A DNA stretch of 10,989 nt from Flavipsychrobacter sp. (GTDB taxonomy: Bacteria > Bacteroidota > Bacteroidia > Chitinophagales > Chitinophagaceae). Positions 4,877 through 10,989 of the stretch are shown piece by piece (the stretch's first letter is position 1; each line of letters begins with the position of its first letter). The translations under genes were made by a program, and so were the position numbers. The stretch covers positions 1 to 10,989 of the forward strand of contig JAJNBR010000079.1 in the NCBI GenBank assembly GCA_021156265.1, given 5' to 3'. Below the pieces are notes generated by a model, which worked only from the letters and a program-made list of their open reading frames with translations, was not told where the DNA came from and did not search any database.

Positions 4877-6658
4877 ATGGATTTAACCAGTTACTTCGTA
4901 CCTGCATTTTTGTCAACGGTACTCACGGTCGCAACAGGCTGCAGCATGGCCATTGTCTTCGACCGGCTGGGGCGGTGGGTATTTAAAAACAATGAGGTGC
5001 AGGCCCGGGCCATGTACTTTTTTTGCGGGCTGCTGGTGTATTCGTGGTTGCTGCTACTGGCGGGCATGGCAGGAGTGGTCCGTGCCGAATGGGTAAGCAG
5101 ATTGCCACTGCTGTTCATAGCTGCCGCAATACTTATCGTGATTGCCGCCCGGAGTTTTCAGCCCATCGACCTGCTCATGCAGCCGTTAAAGATGACGGTC
5201 AATAACAGGTGGGACCGTATCACCAGGTTGGCCATCGTTATTACAACGGGCACACTCTTCTTTATTTGCCTGGCGCCACCTACCGATGCAGACTCTCTTG
5301 ATTACCATCTCGGAGTGCCTGTCGATATGCTGAAACAGGGTGGCTTGTTCTTTGATGCAGGCAACCTGCACTTCCGCATGTTTGGTTTTGGCGAGATGCT
5401 GAACCTGCCGGGTGTAGCTGCAGGATGCCCTCAATTAGGCGCCTTCATCCAATTACTGGCTTTTCGTTATTTGCTCCGCGTATACTCCGATCCTGTGAAT
5501 GGCAAGACCCGTCTCGACCTGCTGGTGTTGTGCATGGGCATTCCCCTGGTGTTGTTCCTGGTATCGGGCGCCAAGCATCAGCTTACCGGTGTGGCAGCTA
5601 CTTGTATCGCTTTCCATGCTTTACAGCATCGCGATGGATTACTGAGGCCGCCATATATATTCCTGTTTTGGGCTGTGCTGGTGTTTGCCATCGGCATCAA
5701 GTATTCCTTCGTTATCAGCGCCGCGGCCATAGTGCTATTGTTGATACTGAAAGATGGCAGATGGTCTTACCTGTTGAAGGTTATCCTCACCGGGTTTGCA
5801 ACATTTGCAGTGTTCATAGGTCCGTTGCTGGTATATAAGGGTATTCGTTTCGGGGACCCGCTGTCCCCGCTGCTGGAAAGATTCAAATCCAACCCCGACC
5901 CGGTAGTGCTGGATGTGCAGCAGTTCCTCAACAGTTTCAGCGACTCCACTTTTCCTTTTCCGCTCAACTTGTTGCTGCCTTCCTCTCCCGGCAATATCAC
6001 CACTATCATCGGACTCGGCGCGTTGGTGATCGTGTTGTTCCTTTTCCGCCCTACGTTTGGCAGGGAAAAGCTGGTCATTATTTTTTACGTAGTGATTACT
6101 GCCCTGATGGGTCAGCGCACTGCACGATTTTTCCTCGAGCCGTTGTTGTGGGTGGCACCCCTGTTCTTCGCCACCATCAGCTATAACAAATGGCAAAAGG
6201 TGCTGGTAACCGGCTTTCGTTTGCAGTTGTTGCTGATGTTGCCGGTGCTGGTACTCTCCTTCGGTCTATTTTCACGCGGGCTGTTTACCGATAAAGGCCG
6301 TGATGACGTGATGCGCAGCTATGCTGTTGGCTATGCAGAAAGCAGGTGGATAGATTCGCTGTTGCCCCCCGAGGCTAAAATTGCAGCCGGCATCCGCTCC
6401 CGGTCGCTGGTGCCGAGGCAGAATTTTCCTGTCGAATACCTGACCTATTCGGTCAGAGGTGGCAGAAGGGCAGATACGTTGGCAGCGATGTTGCAACGTT
6501 ACCAGGTAGATTATTTCGTAATGCCCGATTACTATATCAGTACCCTGGGGCCAGCATTTAATATGCCTCCTGTTGCCTGCAAAGAGTTCACCATGGCCAC
6601 ACGCAACCCCCTCAATAAAACGACCTACACCCTGTGCATTTATAAAGCGCAGCCTTAG
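4877..6658 (+). CDS. Multi-pass membrane protein, probable GT-C type glycosyltransferase
   Basis: A 593-residue protein with about ten or more hydrophobic segments spread to about residue 465, then a soluble tail of about 130 residues. The segment APPTDADSLDYHLGVP (133-148), placed after several membrane spans, carries three acidic residues (Asp137, Asp139, Asp142). This resembles the acidic motif in the extracytoplasmic loop of GT-C enzymes, which transfer sugars from polyprenyl-phosphate donors. TARFFLEPLLW (415-425) resembles the R(Y/F)xLP stretch of the same superfamily. The tail ends in a small alpha/beta region (YQVDYFVMPD), as in other large GT39/PMT-like proteins. Substrate and acceptor are unknown, and no polysaccharide cluster surrounds it. 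The start at 4877 follows a consensus promoter. It could also be annotated as a hypothetical membrane protein. Confidence 0.75.
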   Translation: MDLTSYFVPAFLSTVLTVATGCSMAIVFDRLGRWVFKNNEVQARAMYFFCGLLVYSWLLLLAGMAGVVRAEWVSRLPLLFIAAAILIVIAARSFQPIDLLMQPLKMTVNNRWDRITRLAIVITTGTLFFICLAPPTDADSLDYHLGVPVDMLKQGGLFFDAGNLHFRMFGFGEMLNLPGVAAGCPQLGAFIQLLAFRYLLRVYSDPVNGKTRLDLLVLCMGIPLVLFLVSGAKHQLTGVAATCIAFHALQHRDGLLRPPYIFLFWAVLVFAIGIKYSFVISAAAIVLLLILKDGRWSYLLKVILTGFATFAVFIGPLLVYKGIRFGDPLSPLLERFKSNPDPVVLDVQQFLNSFSDSTFPFPLNLLLPSSPGNITTIIGLGALVIVLFLFRPTFGREKLVIIFYVVITALMGQRTARFFLEPLLWVAPLFFATISYNKWQKVLVTGFRLQLLLMLPVLVLSFGLFSRGLFTDKGRDDVMRSYAVGYAESRWIDSLLPPEAKIAAGIRSRSLVPRQNFPVEYLTYSVRGGRRADTLAAMLQRYQVDYFVMPDYYISTLGPAFNMPPVACKEFTMATRNPLNKTTYTLCIYKAQP

Positions 6659-6716
6659 CGTCTCGATTCGGTTGATTCCGTCTCCTTGCATTTTTTTTCC
6701 GTTCCGATAACAATCA

Positions 6717-6748
6717 TTTGTTATCTATCGCAGGTTATGTTCTCTTTG
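6717..6748 (+). promoter_or_regulatory. Promoter of the tripartite exporter operon
   Basis: TTTG (6717-6720), a 20-base spacer and TCTCTTTG (6741-6748) match the Bacteroidota -33 TTTG and -7 TAnnTTTG with one mismatch and normal spacing. Transcription would begin near 6751, giving about 13 bases before the ATG at 6764. This argues against any upstream start for the TolC-like gene. Confidence 0.65.
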
Positions 6749-6763
6749 CATGAAATTGATGTA

Positions 6764-8059
6764 ATGCGATTTTTGAATGCATTATTTGGTTTCCTGCTGA
6801 TACCGGCGCTTAGTAGTGCACAGATGCAGGTAAAGAACCTCGAAGAGCTGTTGCGCTATGCTGACAAGAACGGGCCTGCAGCAAAACAGGCCATGCTGCA
6901 GCCAAAGCTGGCGAAGCAGGACGTCAAACTGACGGCGTCCAACTTATTGCCCCGTGTCAATGCGTTTGCTACGGGCGATTATTATCCCATCCTCATTACG
7001 CAGGTAATACCGGGCGAAGCATTCGGCAGGCCCCCGGGCGAAGTTACCAAAGTACAGTTCGGTTTGCCCTACGTGTTCACGGCGGGTACCGAGTTTAGCA
7101 TGCCCGTCATTGACCTCGGGAAATGGGCGCAGCTGAAACGCAGCAAAACGCAATATGCACAAGCGCAATGGGGTAGCAAGGCCGCGCTGGAGGATTATCA
7201 TATTCAATTGATGCAGGCTTACTACCAGGTGCTGGTGAACCGCGAAGTGCTTCGGCTGAACCGGGAGAACGTAACCATCACAGATGAGCTGATACGTGTG
7301 ATGGATGCACGCCTGCAGGCCGGAGTTATTAACCCCGCCGATTTCAACCGCTCGAAGAACCTGCAACTGGATGTACGTACGGCTGACCTCAGTTATAACC
7401 GCATGCTGGAGCAAAGCATCAATGCGCTAAAAAACCTCCTGGCGGCCAACGGTGATCTGACCATCATTGAAAACATTGGTGACTATAACTGGCCGGTAGT
7501 ATCAACTCCTGCAAGCATAGCCAACCGTGCTGCATGGAACGAGGCAAAATTCAATATACGCGCAGCTGAGCTTGCAGTAGCGGAAGCTAGCCGCGGCGGG
7601 TTGCCGAGGCTGGGCGTTGCCGGCAGGTACACTTACAACTACCAGACAAAATTTCAAGACGATTTTGACCCCGCTGAGTTCAGTATGGCTAACGTAGGCT
7701 TGCGGCTCGACGTGCCTTTGTTCCAGGGCAACTACTACCGCGCGCTGAAGCAGAAAAACCAACTGCTGCTGGACGCCGCACATTACGAGCAGGAGCAGAC
7801 CGAGGCGCAACTCACCCGGCAGCAGGCCGACTGGTTTGCACAGTATACCGAAGCCTTTAAGAAGAATGAAGAACTGAAGGAGAAGGTGACCGCTTCGGGC
7901 GAAAACCTGAAGATCGCCAACCTGAGTATGAGAGAAGGCGTGATGGAGTTCGATGAGTACAACGAAATATTCAGGGAATATAACCGCGCAAGGATAGAGT
8001 ACCTGCAAAACCTGGCCGACGGAATATTATATCACTTACTAAGCACACAAAAATTTTAA
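6764..8059 (+). CDS. TolC-like outer membrane efflux protein (OEP family)
   Basis: A 431-residue outer-membrane channel component. The signal peptide MRFLNALFGFLLIPALSSAQ has a probable cleavage after SSA. The mature part shows the two-fold OEP repeat: LLPRVNAFATGDY (61-73) and GLPRLGVAGRYTY (279-291) begin the two beta-strand sections. Each is followed by long helical coiled-coil stretches, with RLQAGVINPADFNRSK (183-198) and SMREGVMEFDEYNEI (388-402) as matching turns. As in TolC, trimers should form a periplasm-spanning duct. The frame is open further up to an ATG at 6686, but that start lies before the promoter and hides the signal peptide, so 6764 is chosen. The adaptor gene starts 2 bp after the stop. 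Its length is normal for the Bacteroidota members. The substrate is not evident. Confidence 0.93.
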   Translation: MRFLNALFGFLLIPALSSAQMQVKNLEELLRYADKNGPAAKQAMLQPKLAKQDVKLTASNLLPRVNAFATGDYYPILITQVIPGEAFGRPPGEVTKVQFGLPYVFTAGTEFSMPVIDLGKWAQLKRSKTQYAQAQWGSKAALEDYHIQLMQAYYQVLVNREVLRLNRENVTITDELIRVMDARLQAGVINPADFNRSKNLQLDVRTADLSYNRMLEQSINALKNLLAANGDLTIIENIGDYNWPVVSTPASIANRAAWNEAKFNIRAAELAVAEASRGGLPRLGVAGRYTYNYQTKFQDDFDPAEFSMANVGLRLDVPLFQGNYYRALKQKNQLLLDAAHYEQEQTEAQLTRQQADWFAQYTEAFKKNEELKEKVTASGENLKIANLSMREGVMEFDEYNEIFREYNRARIEYLQNLADGILYHLLSTQKF

Positions 8060-8061
8060 GA

Positions 8062-9153
8062 ATGAAGCGGCAACTATTGTGGTTACTATTAGCTTTTACT
8101 GCTGCCGGCTGTAAAGAAAAAACTACCGAGGTACGCGTGCAGGTGAAGTCGCTTACTTCTGCGATATATGCTTCGGGCTCGCTGGTGCCGGAGGAAGAGT
8201 ATAAAGTAGTTTCAAGTATAGATGGCTATTTGGTAAAGGCTAACGTGAATGAAGGCGATATCGTTCAGAAAGGGCAGTTACTTTTTGTGGTGGATAACGA
8301 CGTGCGCGATGCGCAGGAGATCACCGCGCGTGCGCTGGTGAATCGCACCATACCCACCGTGTCTGACAATGCGCCTGCCTTGCGTGAGTTGAGCGGAAGG
8401 ATAGAACTGGCACGTATACAGCTGAATAATGATAAAGCAGAGTACGGACGATACGAACGTTTGTACAACCAGAAAGCGGTATCAAAAAGCACGTACGAAC
8501 AGAAATACCTGAAATACCAGTCTTCGCTGAAAGAATACCAGAACATGCAGCGACAGTACCAGGCACAGGAACTGAGCGGCGACCTGCAACTGCAGCAGGC
8601 ACGCAACCAGCTTATTGTTGCACAGGCACAGTCTGGAGTGGGTAACCTGCGCAGCTTTGCCGACGGCACCGTTTACGAAGTGTATAAAAAGAAAGGCGAC
8701 CTCGTTGCACCCAACCAGCCTATTGCGCTGATAGGTGCAGGTAAGATGATCGCAAAACTTTTGGTGGATGAGGACGACCTCGGCAAAGTGACCGAAGGGC
8801 AAAGAGTGCTTATCACGATGGATGCATTCCCGGATTCTGTGTACCGCGCTCACGTATCTAAGATATACCCGTTGCTGAGCAAGGCCGAGCAATCTTTTCG
8901 CATAGACGCGGTGCTGGATGAGCCTTTGCCCACCGGTATGTATGGCCTGAACCTCGAAGCCAACATACTGCTGGCCGAGAACAAAAATGTATTCGTGCTG
9001 CCTAAAGCTGCGCTGCGCAAAGGCGACAGCGTAATGATCAAGAAAGGAAAAGAGAAGCAGCTGGTGAAGATCAAAAAGGGTTTGGAAGACGATAACTGGG
9101 TAGAAGTAACAGGCGGTATCGATAAGAATACGGTTGTAATCATTGAACCATGA
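8062..9153 (+). CDS. HlyD/MacA-type periplasmic adaptor, lipid-anchored
   Basis: A 363-residue membrane fusion protein linking the inner-membrane permease to the outer-membrane channel. The signal peptide ends in lipobox TAAGC, so Cys17 anchors it to a membrane by lipid rather than by a transmembrane helix. The domain order is: first half of the lipoyl/biotinyl domain (about 46-79, VSSIDGYLVKANVNEGDIVQ), a helical hairpin rich in Gln and Arg (about 103-192), second lipoyl half (195-228, FADGTVYEVYKKKGDLVAP), a beta barrel (about 229-305, with LVDEDDLGKVTEGQRVLI) and a membrane-proximal domain to the end (VLPKAALRKGDSV). The hairpin is long enough to contact a TolC-type partner. The stop overlaps the start of the permease gene (ATGA), indicating translational coupling. 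Confidence 0.93.
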   Translation: MKRQLLWLLLAFTAAGCKEKTTEVRVQVKSLTSAIYASGSLVPEEEYKVVSSIDGYLVKANVNEGDIVQKGQLLFVVDNDVRDAQEITARALVNRTIPTVSDNAPALRELSGRIELARIQLNNDKAEYGRYERLYNQKAVSKSTYEQKYLKYQSSLKEYQNMQRQYQAQELSGDLQLQQARNQLIVAQAQSGVGNLRSFADGTVYEVYKKKGDLVAPNQPIALIGAGKMIAKLLVDEDDLGKVTEGQRVLITMDAFPDSVYRAHVSKIYPLLSKAEQSFRIDAVLDEPLPTGMYGLNLEANILLAENKNVFVLPKAALRKGDSVMIKKGKEKQLVKIKKGLEDDNWVEVTGGIDKNTVVIIEP

Positions 9154-10412
9154 ACTGGAAACTGGCATTTCAGATAGCGGTGACGCACCTGGTTACCAAA
9201 AAGAAGCAGAGCATTATTGCGATGCTGGGTGTGACGTTCGGTATATCCATGTTCATCATCATGATCAGCTTTATGACAGGTGTGAACCAGTTTACCGAAG
9301 ACATGGCCATGGATAATACGCCGCATGTGCGCATCTACAAACCACTGGATATAGAGGACAAAAAGATAGTGGCCATCAACAAGCCGCAGACAGATAAGCA
9401 CTGGTATGTGGTAGAACATATGCGCCCCAAGAACGAGCTCTCCAAAATAAAGAACGGCCTGATGATGGCCGAGCGTATAGAAAAAATGCCTGAAGTGGCA
9501 GGCGTAGCACCGCAGGTATCATCGCAGGTGTTTTATAACAACGGTCCTGTGCAGATACCGGGAACTATCCTCGGTATAGATGTGGAGAAGCAAACGCACC
9601 TCTTTGAGCTCGACAAGAAGATGGATTACGGCTCACTGGACGAGCTGCTGAAAGCATCTGATGTGATAGTGATGGGTAAAGGCCTGGCCAAGAAAATGAA
9701 CATCAAGCTCGGGGACCGCGTAAGCGTGACGACGCCTGAGGGCAATAACCTATCGCTGAAGGTGGCCGGCATATTCTCTTTCGGCATTGTATCCATGGAC
9801 GAAAGCCGCAGCTATGCTACACTGGCTACGGTGCAGAAGATACTGGGCAAAGACCCCTCGTATGTTACCGACCTGCACATAAAACTCAAAGACCTGACCA
9901 TGGCTAAGCCTGTCGCCAAACGTCTGGAGGCGCAGATAGAAGGCGTGCGCATCGAGGACTGGGAAACAGCCAATGCATCGTTCTTTGCCGGCAACCAGAT
10001 ACGTAATATCATGACCATCGTTGTGTGCCTCACGCTACTCACCGTAGCGGGTTTCGGTATTTACAACATCATGAACATGAATATTATCAACAAGATGAAG
10101 GATATCGCTATACTGAAAGCCACCGGATTCCAGGGCAGCGATATCACAGCGATATTCCTGTTGCAGTCGGTAATGATCGGTCTTGCAGGCGGTGCGCTGG
10201 GGTTGTTGATCGGTTTCTTTGTCAGCTACCTGTTGTCGCTCGCGCCATTCCCGGCGGGCGATTTCGTACGTATCAAAACTTTCCCGGTCAACTTTAAGCC
10301 GGTGCATTATGTATTCGGTTTGCTGTTCGGTTTTCTTACCACGTTGTTTGCAGGATACTTTCCATCTAAGCGTGCATCTAAAGTTGACCCTGTACAGATA
10401 ATAAGAGGATAA
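9150..10412 (+). CDS. ABC transporter permease, MacB/LolCE (FtsX) type
   Basis: A 420-residue permease of the four-helix MacB/LolCE superfamily, which transmits ATP-driven movement across the inner membrane to periplasmic parts. TM1 spans about 22-44. A periplasmic core of about 240 residues follows (45-285). The FtsX domain has TM2 (about 286-308), a cytoplasmic coupling segment KMKDIAILKATGFQGSDI (315-332), TM3 (about 335-362) and TM4 (about 386-404). It ends in the SKRASKVDPVQIIRG tail typical of this group. The periplasmic part contains ILGIDVEKQ (140-148), KLGDRVSV (186-193) and IEDWETANASFF (268-279). These resemble LolC/LolE, suggesting a relation to lipoprotein-releasing permeases, though the flanking adaptor and TolC-like genes fit a MacAB-TolC style pump. 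The substrate could be a drug, peptide, lipid or lipoprotein. Confidence 0.93.
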   Translation: MNWKLAFQIAVTHLVTKKKQSIIAMLGVTFGISMFIIMISFMTGVNQFTEDMAMDNTPHVRIYKPLDIEDKKIVAINKPQTDKHWYVVEHMRPKNELSKIKNGLMMAERIEKMPEVAGVAPQVSSQVFYNNGPVQIPGTILGIDVEKQTHLFELDKKMDYGSLDELLKASDVIVMGKGLAKKMNIKLGDRVSVTTPEGNNLSLKVAGIFSFGIVSMDESRSYATLATVQKILGKDPSYVTDLHIKLKDLTMAKPVAKRLEAQIEGVRIEDWETANASFFAGNQIRNIMTIVVCLTLLTVAGFGIYNIMNMNIINKMKDIAILKATGFQGSDITAIFLLQSVMIGLAGGALGLLIGFFVSYLLSLAPFPAGDFVRIKTFPVNFKPVHYVFGLLFGFLTTLFAGYFPSKRASKVDPVQIIRG

Positions 10413-10414
10413 CA

Positions 10415-10989
10415 ATGGCCACAGTACTGAAAGCAGATAATATCGTCAAATACTTCCTGCAGCCGGAGAAATTCCAGGTGCTGAAGGGATTGAGCTTTGA
10501 CGTGCAGGAAGGTGAGTTTCTTTCTATAGTCGGTAAGTCGGGTTGTGGTAAGAGTACGCTGTTGTATATCCTTTCGACAATGGATACTGATTATGAAGGC
10601 GACCTCGAGATACGTGGTAATCGCGTTACCGGCTTGAAGCAAAACGAACTCGCGGCCTTCCGTAACGAGCATTTGGGCTTCGTATTCCAGTTCCACTTCC
10701 TGCTTCCGGAGTTTACCGCTTTGAAGAATGTGATGCTACCCGCGCTGAAGCTGGGCAAATATTCGCCTGAGGAGATAGAACACCGCGCCATTGAGAAGTT
10801 GAAGCTGGTAGATATGCAGGACTTCGCAAATAAATTTGCTTCCAAACTCTCCGGCGGACAGCAGCAGCGCGTGGCGATTGCACGCTCGCTGATAAATGAC
10901 CCGGCCATTATCATGGGTGATGAGCCCACAGGCAACTTCGACAAAGCCAACTCGCAAAAGGTGTTTGATATATTCAGGAGGTTGTCGCA
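10415..10989 (+). CDS. ABC transporter ATPase, LolD/MacB type (3' end outside window)
   Basis: The first 191 codons of the ATP-binding subunit for the preceding permease, starting 2 bp after its stop. The protein begins MATVLKADNIVKYF. Walker A is GKSGCGKST (40-48). The Q-loop region reads FVFQFHFLLPEFTALKNV (89-106), very close to the QFHHLLPDFTALENV form of LolD. The ABC signature is LSGGQQQRVAIAR (145-157). Walker B is AIIMGDEPTGNFD (164-176), with catalytic Glu170. The more usual form is DEPTGNLD, so Phe175 is a mild variant. All key residues present in the window are intact. The H-loop and C-terminus (about 30-40 residues) lie beyond the edge. It would dimerise and drive the exporter encoded by the four-gene operon. 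Confidence 0.95.
   Translation, partial: MATVLKADNIVKYFLQPEKFQVLKGLSFDVQEGEFLSIVGKSGCGKSTLLYILSTMDTDYEGDLEIRGNRVTGLKQNELAAFRNEHLGFVFQFHFLLPEFTALKNVMLPALKLGKYSPEEIEHRAIEKLKLVDMQDFANKFASKLSGGQQQRVAIARSLINDPAIIMGDEPTGNFDKANSQKVFDIFRRLS

Noticed and set aside
5735..6196. Minus-strand open frame of 153 codons inside the GT-C-like gene
   Set aside because: Low-complexity polar composition, no recognisable motif, and it is fully antisense to a membrane protein with clear hydrophobic pattern.
6659..6698. Possible terminator after the GT-C-like gene, from the T8 run at 6691-6698
   Set aside because: No stable hairpin precedes the T run. The region only has short direct repeats (CGTCTC at 6659 and 6679, GATTC at 6665 and 6674), which I could not tie to a function.
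6686..6763. N-terminal extension of the TolC-like protein from an ATG at 6686
   Set aside because: It lies upstream of a well-spaced TTTG/TCTCTTTG promoter and would bury the clear signal peptide that begins at 6764.
7502..8008. Minus-strand open frame of 168 codons opposite the TolC-like gene
   Set aside because: It is antisense to the second OEP repeat and has no independent promoter or motif.
8482..9168. Minus-strand open frame of 228 codons opposite the adaptor gene
   Set aside because: The plus frame has a complete HlyD-type domain order. The antisense frame is rich in His, Phe, Leu and Cys with no domain, as expected of a shadow frame.
1..10989. Mobile element, CRISPR, tRNA or rRNA signals
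   Set aside because: No transposase or integrase motifs, regular spaced repeats, or RNA gene sequences were seen on either strand.

Overview
The window looks like the chromosome of a Bacteroidota bacterium, most plausibly a Chitinophagaceae-type member of the order Chitinophagales. The reasons are intact or near TAnnTTTG -7 promoter elements, little or no Shine-Dalgarno sequence before the start codons, very short leaders, many small lipoproteins with a late lipobox cysteine, and a transketolase split into halves. The family-level placement is inference. No RNA genes, CRISPR, insertion sequences or prophage genes are seen, and no stretch of 300 bases lacks a gene.

Left part (1-2648). The C-terminal end of an acyl-CoA dehydrogenase is followed by five small lipoproteins of one lipocalin-like type, here called LipA (-), LipB (+) and the LipE-LipD-LipC operon (-). 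Four of the five carry a GxW motif at residues 28-30 and a 12-residue EF-hand-like loop at exactly residues 38-49. Three near-identical GC-rich hairpins (about 196-221, 1319-1342, 2624-2647) act as terminators. Two sit between converging genes and probably serve both strands. In one, the stop codon of LipB lies inside the hairpin loop.

Middle (2667-6658). On the minus strand are the N-terminal (thiamine diphosphate-binding) half of a split transketolase, with its own promoter, and an acyltransferase-3 family membrane protein. Divergent from the latter is a large plus-strand multi-pass membrane protein with features of a GT-C glycosyltransferase. The divergent promoter region also holds a TTAACC direct repeat with an 11-bp period.

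Right part (6717-10989). A tightly packed plus-strand operon encodes a complete export machine: a TolC-like outer-membrane channel, a lipid-anchored HlyD/MacA-type adaptor, a MacB/LolCE-type permease and a LolD/MacB-type ATPase cut off by the window edge. Intergenic distances are 2 bp, a 4-base ATGA overlap and 2 bp. A -33/-7 promoter pair lies just before the TolC-like gene and fixes its start at 6764. The four genes should form one tripartite efflux or secretion pump spanning both membranes. The ATPase and permease resemble the lipoprotein-releasing LolCDE proteins at several points, yet they are encoded with an adaptor and channel as in MacAB-TolC.
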